From positions 1-46,885 of the forward strand of contig JAFZBK010000018.1 in NCBI GenBank assembly GCA_017561825.1: a stretch of 46,885 bases of DNA, given 5' to 3'. Position numbers and translations under genes: made by a program. Position 1 is the first letter of the stretch, and every line of letters starts with the position of its first letter. The notes below the pieces were generated by a model, which ran no database searches, was not told the DNA's origin, and saw only the letters and a list, made by a program, of their open reading frames with translations. Below, one piece after another: positions 1 through 8,900 of the stretch. The DNA is from Prevotella sp. Its GTDB lineage: Bacteria; Bacteroidota; Bacteroidia; Bacteroidales; Bacteroidaceae.

Positions 1-399
1 AAACCATGGTGTTCTCGATAAGTATCTTAGTCGTTTGCTATGAAATTCTCTAGAGAATTTATGAATAAGTACGTCACTTACTAGTAGTAAACATGCTGCT
101 TGCGCACAAATTCTCTAGAGAATTTATGTAAGAGTGACGTTCTGACTGTCAGAAACTGACGTACTTTCTACCAATAAGTGCCACAGTTTCTATGGTTTTA
201 TACGGAAATTCGTGGGAAAACATGTAGGTAGCATGTAGTTATATGTAGTTTGCATGTAGTTTGAAATTCTCGTAACATGTTGAGGAATAGTAAAATATGG
301 TAAAACATGTAGGTAAATTCCAAAAACAACAATTTATTTCAAAATTCGTGGACGATAAGCATTAATTCCTTTCTTCTCTTATTTAATACGTGGTTTTTC
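1..399. repeat. Repeat-rich non-coding leader
   Basis: I see no credible gene here. Two identical 18-bp perfect palindromes, AAATTCTCTAGAGAATTT, lie at 43-60 and 108-125. Each is followed by a related tail (ATTTATGAATAAGTACGTCA after the first). A block of 10-11 bp units (variants of GCATGTAGTT) spans 221-262, with a further ACATGTAGGTAAA at 304-316. AAATTCGTGG occurs twice, at 207-216 and 342-351. The palindrome and its tail recur at 34817-34855, so this is a dispersed family. Its function is unknown. Confidence 0.7.
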
Positions 400-430
400 T
401 TTGTTTTGCGCTTAACTTTTTGTAACTTTG
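400..430 (+). promoter_or_regulatory. Distal promoter P1 of the kinase gene
   Basis: A TTTG at 400-403 and a TAACTTTG at 423-430 are separated by exactly 19 bases. This fits the Bacteroidetes primary sigma-factor pattern (TTTG, about 19 bases, TAnnTTTG). It reads towards the kinase start at 571. A stem-loop at 457-492 lies between this promoter and the gene. Confidence 0.6.
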
Positions 431-456
431 GCTTCGCCGAACTTACAATGCACTCG

Positions 457-492
457 GCAATGAAAAGAAAAACAGTTTTTTCTTTTGCATTG
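457..492 (+). promoter_or_regulatory. Stem-loop between the two kinase promoters, possible attenuator
   Basis: The left arm GCAATGAAAAGAAAAAC (457-473) is nearly the reverse complement of the right arm ending at 492 (TTTTTTCTTTTGCATTGC), with a one-base bulge. The motif TGCACTCG flanks it on both sides (449-456 and 491-498). A transcript from the distal promoter would fold here, while one from the proximal promoter would start beyond it. Attenuation is inferred. Confidence 0.45.
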
Positions 493-514
493 CACTCGTT
501 TTTCCGTAACTTTG
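484..514 (+). promoter_or_regulatory. Proximal promoter P2 of the kinase gene
   Basis: A TTTG at 484-487, a spacer of exactly 19 bases, and TAACTTTG at 507-514 match the Bacteroidetes consensus. The expected start of transcription is about 50 bases upstream of the kinase ATG. The -33 box lies inside the right arm of the 457-492 stem-loop. Confidence 0.7.
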
Positions 515-570
515 CGGATAAATCAGCGAACTCAGCATTTTGTTGTTGGAGTTAAGGAGTGTGATGATAT

Positions 571-1698
571 ATGAAAGAAGAGGAGTACATATCAGCTTTT
601 GTTGAGGACGGACAGGAGAAGGTGGTTGAACAGGAGTTCGGACAGCCGGAAGTGTTCTACCTCTCAGAAGGGTATAGTATGTTATTCCGTGTGCGGCGCT
701 ACGGGCGTATCCATCTACTAAAGGCTTTGAAGCCAGAATACCGAGGTAAAGAGTTTTATGAACGGGCACTACTGAAGGAGTTTCAGATGGGCTACCAGTT
801 GGAGCATGTGAACATCCGTCGTACGCTTGGCTGGGAGAGTCTGGAGGGTATTGGAAACTGTATCCTGTTGGAATATGTTGATGGAATCACACTGAAGGAA
901 TTGATGGATACAGGTCAGTTGATAGAAGTTCTGTCACATAGAATAGTGGAAGAGTTGTGCAGTGCCCTTTCCTATATCCACAGCAAGCAGATGCTTCATC
1001 GTGACCTGAAACCGTCGAACGTGATGGTTACCCATAACGGACAGCATGTGAAGTTGATTGACTTCAGTCTGGCGGACAGTGGTGACTTCTGCGTACTGAA
1101 ATTCCCCGCCGGTACTCCTTATTACATGGCTCCAGAGAAGAGTGATTCAGATGCCCGCAGTGACATCTATTCATTGGGTGTGATGATGGGGGAGATGGCA
1201 CGACAGACAGGGGATGTTCACATGAGGCGGGTAGCTGACAGTTGTACCCAACCCAAGCCAGAGAACCGTATAGCAAGTATGGAAGAATTATTGGCTCAGT
1301 TGAAAGCGCAGGATCAGCAGGATGGATCTTTAATATCTATGGGTGGAAAACAGCGGCATAACCTCATTGTTCTTGGTTGGATAACTGCAGTCATTGCACT
1401 TGTAGTATTGGTGTTCATACTTGTACCCAAACTGAATGATAACGGTATTGGTGGGAAGTCTGATGTTCAGATGGGACAGGGGAACATAGCATTGAGTCAG
1501 GCGGTGCTTGATGCCTGCTATCGCGAACAAGTATTGGCTAAGGAAGGCAAGACTGATACAGCGGCAGCGTATGCCCGGATACAGGCAGTGCTTGATGCAG
1601 AATACCCATCAGAGACGGCACGCCAGGGAAGTATGTATCATGCCCAACGAACAGCAGCCCGACTATTCCTCGACCATCTTCTCAAAGCGGCTCCATAG
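571..1698 (+). CDS. Membrane-anchored Ser/Thr protein kinase
   Basis: A 375-residue Hanks-type protein kinase. The presumed ATP-binding lysine is K51 (LLKALKP). The catalytic loop is HRDLKPSN at 143-150, and the APE motif is in GTPYYMAPE. The magnesium-binding motif reads D164-F165-S166 rather than DFG. One hydrophobic segment at about residues 264-287 is followed by roughly 85 residues, so the topology is a cytoplasmic kinase domain with an extracytoplasmic tail. The tail has no domain I recognise. Two consensus promoters lie upstream. The last 36 bases overlap, tail to tail, the LRR lipoprotein gene that ends at 1663. The neighbouring surface operon suggests a linked role, but no substrate can be named. 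Confidence 0.9.
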   Translation: MKEEEYISAFVEDGQEKVVEQEFGQPEVFYLSEGYSMLFRVRRYGRIHLLKALKPEYRGKEFYERALLKEFQMGYQLEHVNIRRTLGWESLEGIGNCILLEYVDGITLKELMDTGQLIEVLSHRIVEELCSALSYIHSKQMLHRDLKPSNVMVTHNGQHVKLIDFSLADSGDFCVLKFPAGTPYYMAPEKSDSDARSDIYSLGVMMGEMARQTGDVHMRRVADSCTQPKPENRIASMEELLAQLKAQDQQDGSLISMGGKQRHNLIVLGWITAVIALVVLVFILVPKLNDNGIGGKSDVQMGQGNIALSQAVLDACYREQVLAKEGKTDTAAAYARIQAVLDAEYPSETARQGSMYHAQRTAARLFLDHLLKAAP

Positions 1699-3021
1699 GT
1701 TTGCACTTCTGTATTGTTTGATACAGCCTTTGGGAACGAACAGTGTGCAAGTGGAGAAAAGAGTCTCGGCTCCGCCAAAGGTATCAGGCTGGCAATGGGG
1801 AACGAAGTCAGCTGATTTTATATGCAGTTCTGTCAGTGGGCATCCTTCGAAGACATAGTCAGATAGGTAAAGTGTTTCTGTGCCTAAAGTGAGTGATGTC
1901 AGCTGGGTGCATCCCTGAAACACACCTCTTTCCAGATTCTCTACCATATCGGGAATGACCATGTTCTCTATCTGTGCGTTGGCAAAGGCAAATGGAGCGA
2001 TGTGTTTGATTTGTCCGTGCATGGAGATATGGAGGCACTGACTATCGGAAAAGGCATAAGGACCGATAGTCGTGACACTTTCAGGTATCTGATAGTCGTC
2101 GGTTACTGCTGGGGGGAACCATACGAGAGTCTTCATATCCTGATTGAAAAGGATACCATTCTTGGAGAGATAGACCTTGTTATTGCCAGGAATATCGATA
2201 CAAGTGAGGGCTAGACAGCCAGTTGATGGTTCCACGCTGTTAATATTCCCTGGCAGATGCAGCGCCTTCAAGGAGGTACAATCCTTGAAGGCATCGGACT
2301 CTATAACAACGGTTGAGGCTGGCAGGGTCAGTTCTTTAAGTTGCTGGCAACTGGCGAACAGTCCTTTCCCGATGGTGTCTGCCTGTGCATATCGCATACC
2401 ATCATAGCTTTCCCCTCCGCTGATAATCTGCACATCGGTCATATCGAGCACAGATACATGACCAGGAGTGGGCAGACCGTCGTTATCTCTACCAAGCATA
2501 CGACGCAGGAAACGCAAATCGTTACCATTCAGCTTACCACTAAGCAGCAGGGTATCGCAGTCGTATGCCTCGCTTGTAGTAAATAGCTGTTCGAGTGTGC
2601 CAGGCGTGCTCACCCAAACAGAGCCTGTATCAGTGCGCCGTTCCGTGGTGAAGTCGAGTATAGGACTGGAAATGAGTGACACGTCATCACCAGCTTCCAG
2701 TCGGAAATAATAAACTGTACCATGTTGTAAACCGTCGATGACGGTGCTGACGGAGCCTGGTGTAGGTGCCACATGGGCTGTTTGTTCGAGTTCCGAGGTC
2801 TGTCCGTAACGGAATTGTATTCGTGTAATGGCTCCTCCATTGGAGGTTACTACTCCATGAAGTGTGGCACTGATACGGGAGATGTCGGTGGCTGGCAGTA
2901 CAGTCACTGTTGGAGGCAGGTTATCGGGTTCTTTCTTACTGCATGCCGACAGTAGAAGAAACAAGAGTAAGAATGCTAAGATTCTTGCCATTGGTGGGTA
3001 TGATATACAATGTTTGTTCAT
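1663..3021 (-). CDS. FN3 plus BspA-type leucine-rich-repeat lipoprotein
   Basis: A 452-residue predicted surface lipoprotein. I chose the ATG at 3021 because it gives a signal peptide ending in a lipobox (LLLSAC, Cys at about residue 27). A start ten codons further in (MARIL) is also possible. A fibronectin type III-like domain covers about residues 32-120. LRR_5 (BspA/TpLRR) repeats follow at about 170-420, with the usual pattern of IxxxAFxxCxxLxxLxLP. The C-terminal CTLFVPKGCIKQYRSA is typical of the end of BspA proteins. Such proteins act in adhesion in other Bacteroidales. It is the last gene of the minus-strand operon and overlaps its upstream neighbour by four bases (ATGA), which suggests coupled translation. 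Confidence 0.85.
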   Translation of the reverse strand: MNKHCISYPPMARILAFLLLFLLLSACSKKEPDNLPPTVTVLPATDISRISATLHGVVTSNGGAITRIQFRYGQTSELEQTAHVAPTPGSVSTVIDGLQHGTVYYFRLEAGDDVSLISSPILDFTTERRTDTGSVWVSTPGTLEQLFTTSEAYDCDTLLLSGKLNGNDLRFLRRMLGRDNDGLPTPGHVSVLDMTDVQIISGGESYDGMRYAQADTIGKGLFASCQQLKELTLPASTVVIESDAFKDCTSLKALHLPGNINSVEPSTGCLALTCIDIPGNNKVYLSKNGILFNQDMKTLVWFPPAVTDDYQIPESVTTIGPYAFSDSQCLHISMHGQIKHIAPFAFANAQIENMVIPDMVENLERGVFQGCTQLTSLTLGTETLYLSDYVFEGCPLTELHIKSADFVPHCQPDTFGGAETLFSTCTLFVPKGCIKQYRSANLWSRFEKMVEE

Positions 3022-3971
3022 GGTTTTCGCTTTTTGTTTGAAAGATAGAGTCCGATACTGATGGTGCCCTGATACTCCTTGGCGGTGATGGTCTGCAATC
3101 CAATGGCGGCAAACCATAGATTGCGGTAGCAGTAGCCAAGACCTGTTTCTGCACTCCACCCCTTATGACACTTTTCTTCATGACTATACCACTGTCCGTC
3201 AATTTGTTCCCAAGCCTCCTGGTGATTACCCCAACCACCGCCTTCATACAGAAGAAAACCTTTGCCTAACTGGTGGATTACTCCTGCGGTAAACAATGAG
3301 CAGGAGTTACGGGTACGTCCTGTGTTGTAGGTGATGGCCTCTGCAGTGGTGCCTTGAGTAGCTGGGGAAGATCTCAGACTGCTATATGCAGAAAGGTAAA
3401 GACCATGTCGTTTCATGGCAGCAATCCTTATGCCTGGCATTAATGAGGCTGAGCCTATGGATACACCTGCTGATAGACAAAAATGGAGGGGCTGTCGAGG
3501 GTGACGGATTTTGGTTTGTTGACTAATGATTACGAGGGTGTCACGACGTGGATCTGCAGGTGATGTAGAGGACCAGCTTCCGATTGGAATATGCTTCTGA
3601 GGCCGTGGTTCACTGATATGAAGTTCATAGGTGGTCTGTGACTTAAGCGGATAAGGGAACCTGTAGTCACGAAGAACACCCCACTGCGGATGCTTGATGG
3701 TAAGAAGCGTAGATCCCTCTGGTAGGTAAAGCCAAACCTCACCGATCTCATTCCTCCGTTTGGTGATGCCTAATGGTGAGGAAAAGGCAAAGTCGTGATT
3801 GCAAACCACCTTGACGAGCGCACAGATGTCATTGTTCAGATCATAGACAGGTTCCATGGAGGCACTGATGTCGTTGGGCAGTACCCGGAGACTGTCTGCC
3901 TTAAACTGCTGAGACCGTCCGCAAATGGTCAGACTTAGCAAGGTTGCAATGAGGAATAGTCGACTCTTCAT
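3018..3971 (-). CDS. Secreted protein of a Bacteroidales-specific type, function unknown
   Basis: A 317-residue protein with an N-terminal signal peptide (MKSRLFLIATLLSLTICGRS) and no clear lipobox. The N-terminal half reads DLNNDICALVKVVC, then GEVWLYLPEGSTLLTIKHP. I recall this pattern from conserved Bacteroides proteins with a PEGA-like or carboxypeptidase-regulatory-like fold. The C-terminal half (about residues 165-317) has alternating hydrophobic strands and could be a small beta-barrel or beta-sandwich. The start is 3 bases beyond the stop of the WG-repeat gene, and the stop overlaps the LRR gene. The function is not known. Confidence 0.75.
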   Translation of the reverse strand: MKSRLFLIATLLSLTICGRSQQFKADSLRVLPNDISASMEPVYDLNNDICALVKVVCNHDFAFSSPLGITKRRNEIGEVWLYLPEGSTLLTIKHPQWGVLRDYRFPYPLKSQTTYELHISEPRPQKHIPIGSWSSTSPADPRRDTLVIISQQTKIRHPRQPLHFCLSAGVSIGSASLMPGIRIAAMKRHGLYLSAYSSLRSSPATQGTTAEAITYNTGRTRNSCSLFTAGVIHQLGKGFLLYEGGGWGNHQEAWEQIDGQWYSHEEKCHKGWSAETGLGYCYRNLWFAAIGLQTITAKEYQGTISIGLYLSNKKRKP

Positions 3972-3974
3972 GTG

Positions 3975-5081
3975 TTATCTGAGGTTGAAGTCCTGAAGAC
4001 CAATGATGGAGTCGCGTGGGAGAGGTGTTTGACTGCCAGTGATGGCAGCCTGCCATGTGCGAACATGTATCTTCGGAGCAGTCTTATCGCGGAAGTCCCA
4101 TAACAGGAACAGGTATCCATCGTCTGCATATTTGTCGGAACGGTAGCGTTGACGAAGGGAAACACCATAAATACCATCTACCGTTGGGTGTCGCCTGATG
4201 GCGAAATCGCTGAAATGTACGTCAATCTTCTTATTGGCGGCAAACACCTCACGGAGTCTTTGAAGGTAATGCTGCTTGGATATGATGTTATATGTGACCT
4301 GAGGAGGCAGTTTCACTTCTCTGTTAGGTGCAGGTCTAACGACATGTCCAACGATAATCAATGCTTTCTCGCTGAACAGTTGTTGCAGGAAATCGATATC
4401 CTTCGTAGTATATGAAGTGCGCAGATGCTCCACGTAATTCAGGATCATGGTGCGGTTGGAGGCATCTTCTTCAGTCAGTTTTCCTGTAATCACCTTTTGG
4501 GCTTCCTGATAAAAGGGATTCTGCGGTGTGGCTTCATGCCAGTTGTGGGTCGTGATGGTAACCGTCACGTCCTGTTGCCTCTCTTGTTGGGGATGAGGCT
4601 GGTGCTCCTGGTTCTGTTCGCTTTGTGATTGTGCAGGAGAGTTATGGCTAACAGACGGTCTGGCGGTTGTAGGATGCCCCTCACGGTCGAGATAGCCTTC
4701 ATGACCAGTACGCATGTCCATATACCAAAGGAGCCCATCATGGTATTCTGTTCCAATAAGACAACTGTCAAGGGCAATGCCGAAGACTGTATTCCCTTCA
4801 GCGTCAATGGTATGATAGGTCATAGTTCCGTCATGAGCGATAGTACCCACAACAGCCAGACTTTCGTGAAAGTCGCTGGCGAAGTCATAGATGGCGGGAA
4901 TAGCCATCTGTTGGTCTCTGTCGATGAAGCCATACTTGCCATCACTGGTCATCACCCGTGCCCGTCCTTCGTGGTAGTCGTCTGTATGCACAATGTTGGC
5001 TGTCTGCTTTCTATTTGTATCATTGCAGCTAATTAGCAGAAAGATACACAACAGGAGGAAGAGGCTTTTGGATTGCTTCAT
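3975..5081 (-). CDS. WG-repeat lipoprotein with C-terminal NTF2-like domain
   Basis: A 368-residue lipoprotein. The signal peptide MKQSKSLFLLLCIFLLISC ends in a lipobox with Cys19. Residues of about 35-75 form a WG/KWG-type repeat (EGRARVMTSDGKYGFIDRDQ), normally a ligand- or protein-binding module. A low-complexity Gln/His-rich linker follows at about 140-175. The C-terminal part (about 190-345) resembles NTF2/SnoaL-like domains found in Bacteroidales lipoproteins (QVTYNIISKQHYLQRLREVF, then DDGYLFLLWDFRD). It lies 12 bases after the fimbrillin-like gene and 3 bases before the next gene, so it is in the same operon. The partner or ligand is unknown. Confidence 0.78.
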   Translation of the reverse strand: MKQSKSLFLLLCIFLLISCNDTNRKQTANIVHTDDYHEGRARVMTSDGKYGFIDRDQQMAIPAIYDFASDFHESLAVVGTIAHDGTMTYHTIDAEGNTVFGIALDSCLIGTEYHDGLLWYMDMRTGHEGYLDREGHPTTARPSVSHNSPAQSQSEQNQEHQPHPQQERQQDVTVTITTHNWHEATPQNPFYQEAQKVITGKLTEEDASNRTMILNYVEHLRTSYTTKDIDFLQQLFSEKALIIVGHVVRPAPNREVKLPPQVTYNIISKQHYLQRLREVFAANKKIDVHFSDFAIRRHPTVDGIYGVSLRQRYRSDKYADDGYLFLLWDFRDKTAPKIHVRTWQAAITGSQTPLPRDSIIGLQDFNLR

Positions 5082-5093
5082 ATATTATCGGTA

Positions 5094-5969
5094 TTATTCA
5101 TTCCAGTTTTCTGTTTCTCCACCTAACAGTATCTTCACTTGATTAGCATTCTTCGTGAGGACAAGCAATACGTTGTGCTGAGTTCCGGGTTTGAAAAGAA
5201 ACTTACCTTCGTAAAGGTATGATATCCCTTTCGTCACAACCTCGATCAAGGGCTGGCGATTGTCTAAGCGCTGGGGAACGACAATGGCAGAATAACGATG
5301 GTTGCCAAGTGGTCGTGCATGGATTGTCTGTGCTGAAGCATGAGAAGCACGTGTTGCTATTCCTGCATTCAAGTCGATGGTTGCATCAGTTACGGTGTTG
5401 TGAATATATACCTCAGCATCCTCGGGCAGATCACCTTCATATTCTTCGCCTTTTACCAATCTTACCAGCAGTCGACTCATACGGTGGGTAAATGTAAGCG
5501 TGATACCACCATCAGATCCTGTTGCACCTTTTTCCTGTGCCCAGAGGAAATCACTTGAGGTATAGGCGGCAGCCGTGCTTTGGTCGGTCTGCACAATGAA
5601 AGGCAAATCGCTTATTGAAGACAAAGGACTTGTATAAGGATAGTAGGCTATGGCATCGTATTGTCTATCATCCCAGTAAAGTGTATAAAATGAAGACCAT
5701 TTTGTCCCGTCATAACTAAGCGGAAGGTTGGTTACGTAGTTGCCGGCCACCTCGACAGCCTGTCCGCTGATAGTCAGGAACACTCCCACCTGATCGCCTG
5801 CCTCAAAACCCGTATCCGTGGCTCTGGTCTGCATCGTGGCAGGATGGTTGATATTGAAGGTGATGATGTCGCTTCTGTCGGTTATGGTTCCCATCTCACC
5901 ATCTGTGCAGCCTATCAATCCGAGAGTTAAGCTGATGGCTCCTATATATGTAATAAGGTGTACTTTCAT
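5094..5969 (-). CDS. Fimbrillin-like (Mfa/FimA family) lipoprotein
   Basis: A 291-residue lipoprotein from the ATG at 5969; in-frame sequence upstream codes a basic, unlikely N-terminus. The signal peptide ends LGLIGC. Family features include a TRA motif near the mature N-terminus (MQTRATDTGFEAGDQVGVF), then IAYYPY, SSDFLWA and THRMSRLLVRL, which are typical of Mfa_like/fimbrillin proteins. These usually form or cap fimbriae, or act as surface lipoproteins. It shares these motifs with the N-terminal domain of the 1155-residue protein encoded just upstream, so the two are probably related by duplication. The ATG overlaps the upstream stop by one base (TAATG). Confidence 0.85.
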   Translation of the reverse strand: MKVHLITYIGAISLTLGLIGCTDGEMGTITDRSDIITFNINHPATMQTRATDTGFEAGDQVGVFLTISGQAVEVAGNYVTNLPLSYDGTKWSSFYTLYWDDRQYDAIAYYPYTSPLSSISDLPFIVQTDQSTAAAYTSSDFLWAQEKGATGSDGGITLTFTHRMSRLLVRLVKGEEYEGDLPEDAEVYIHNTVTDATIDLNAGIATRASHASAQTIHARPLGNHRYSAIVVPQRLDNRQPLIEVVTKGISYLYEGKFLFKPGTQHNVLLVLTKNANQVKILLGGETENWNE

Positions 5970-8900
5970 TACATTCTTCTTTTGCTGTTCGTATTTTTTC
6001 TTCTGCTTACTGGACTCCCTTTGATGATAACGGGTTTGTGTTGGGAGCGATAAAAGTTGCTGCCAATCCAAGGCGAAACCACAGATCGGGTAGTGACCGT
6101 AACATCACGACAGTCGTTTCTTACAAAGTCCTCGAACGAGAAAGTCTCACCTGCATACGACTTGATACGTCGCACAATGCTTTCCCTGCTAATGGTGTTG
6201 TAGTAAGGGATATCATTGTTCATACAACTGTTGGGTTCAGAACGATAGACACCCCTGCTATGCATGAAGGCTCCTTCAAACATATCGACAATGTTGTTAT
6301 AGCGGGAATCGAAGATGAGGTGACTCCATGTGACATCATGAATCTTTCCTGTCACATCAATGTTATCATACCAACCCAAAGCCTTGGCGCCTAATACCGC
6401 ATCAACATGTCCACAGCAAGAGCATCCACACATGTCAATAAAGGCGTTGTGGTAAATGTACTCATCGGCCAGTTTGCCAAAACCGTGTCCGCCTGCCTCA
6501 TGTTGGATGACGCCTCTAAAGTCGAACGGATAACCGTATGCGCTTTTCGGACAGAAGGCAATAGCTGTGCCTGACTCATAGAGATAACTGATGCCACCAT
6601 ATTCTGTGGTGTTGGGTATGACAATGATGAGTGTCTGATTGATATTCTTTTCATTAACAGACGGTATGTGCAAAGCATAGTCAACAATAGCATCCTGGTC
6701 AGCCCTAAGTCCGACACCTCCCGCAAAACTGGTTTCAAAACGATTGTAGCGAATGGCGTTTATCGTGCCGATACCATTCTCGGGTGAGACAGCGATAGCA
6801 GTGTTGACATTAAAATAGTCGCGATAGGTCTTGTAAGGCTCGATATCGAAGAAGTATTCCATAGCCTGAAGCATATCTTCCATGTATAGCCCTTCGCTGA
6901 TATCCTTACCGTTGTAGCCGTCTCCCACCAAGACGATATTGATGCCCCCCTTGCTGCCACGTGTTGCTTGTTGAAGGTTTACCACCTCATCTTCTCCATA
7001 TTGGTAATCGTATTGGTTAACGGTACACTGATGAGTATAGTCTTTATTTTTCAATCGAAAGACGATGTTGCCTGTGCGGGACTCACTACCTGATGGCATT
7101 TGTTTGATGGTTAGGGTAAGTTCTGTTTTGCCAGAACCACTTTTTTGAGACAAATCACACCAGTCAGGCATGCTTTGTATCTCCCAGTCACCTTCAGCAT
7201 CAAGAAGCAGTGTGCGTTTGGCAGTTGTGTTGATGGCACATGCCATTGACGGACGACATACCAGTTCATGATGAGCAGCGATGCGCTTGAATTCACGCCA
7301 GCCATTTTCTGACCGATAGAGATGTATGTAGCTTTCTGGGACTTCGAGTGCAAAATTATCCTTTGGTACACCATTGAAGGCTCCATCCTGCACATAAGGG
7401 GGGATGATGCTCTTGCAGATGATGGAATTGATACCATAACAATTCTCGAAAGCACCGGCTGTTTCATTCGAGCCTTCCAAACCAGAATAGCCGATGTTCT
7501 CCAAATTCTGATTAAATATAATCCCTTCCAGACTGCGGCAGTTCAGGAATGCACCTCCACCGATGCTCACCACATCTTCAGGGATCTCGATGATACCAGT
7601 CAGCCTCCAGTTGTTGGCAAAGGCAAAGTTACTGATGGCAGCCAGGTTTCGGGGAAGTTTCAGTTCGCCAGAGAAATCGCATCCATAGAAAGCACCTTCG
7701 CCTAATGAAACCAAGTTCTTAGGGAGAATGAGATTACCTCGTAGTGAGGTTCCCCGGAAAGCATTACTGTTAATGCTTGTTATTCCGTCGTGTAAAGTGA
7801 GGATGCCATTAAGATGTTCACAACCGAAAAACAGGTTCCCTCGTACCTCTGTGATGCTCTGTGGTATCTCAATACTACCTGAGATGTTCTGACATCCTTC
7901 AAAAGCTCCTTGTCCTAAGTATTGTAGATGTGAGGGGAATCGAATCTCTCCGTATAGATTCCGATTTTGGAAGAAGGCATAGTCACCGATATAAGTTACA
8001 TTTTCAGGGAACTTCAGTTCACATGTGAAGCCAACGTCGCAGAAAGCCTGGTAACCTATGTGTTCCAGTGTAGAGGGTAAAGAGAGTGTTCCATTATAGC
8101 CACGACAACTGTTAAAGGCACCACTCTCGATACGAGTTACTCCTTCAGGTACGATGAGGGAACCTGTGAGGTTGGTGCAACCGGAGAAGGCATCACTGCC
8201 AATGATGTGAAGTTTATCAGGAAGGACGATTCTTTGGAGCGTTGACTTTCCTGAAAGAGCACCATCGGGTATCTTATATTTGCCGTCAGTTTGAACCATT
8301 TCCATCTCTTTCATGTTCAGCGATTGTAACATGGACATTTCATCGCGAAGGAAGATAAAGTCATGATTGTTGACTTTGCCTATGATCTTCAGGTTGCATA
8401 ACTGGGTGTAGTCCTTACTAACAGCCATCACGGAGTCTTTCAAGTGTCCAGCAGTACTGTTGACAATCACGTATTCCTTCATGGTGGCATCATGACTTAC
8501 GTCATCGTTCTCCCAAGCTGTAATGCTTGACGAAATAAGGGTTAGTTTGTATTTTCCTTCTCCAGCCTTTTTGTCAATACGGATGGTGAAGATATGCATC
8601 TTTCCTTGTACGAACTCAAAGGGTTCCTCTTTTTTGAAAGAATAAGGCATTCCGCCTATATTGAATGCCAAGAATACTTCTCCGGCATCTATGATCTGAG
8701 GAACTACAACACAGCGATATTTAGCATTGTGAAGATAAGGAATGATACCTGTCTCATTAGTCTTGCTACTTGGCGTAACACTTCCCGTTGACATGTCAAT
8801 GATGGCGGTACGACATGTGTTCTTCACTAAGACATTCTTATCCAGACTGGCATATTCGCCTGCTGTGAAGCCACTTCCCTCAATCAGTTCTATGCAGATG

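Noticed and set aside
443-769. A 108-codon minus-strand frame across the kinase promoter
   Set aside because: It runs through two consensus promoters and the kinase N-terminus and has a low-complexity translation.
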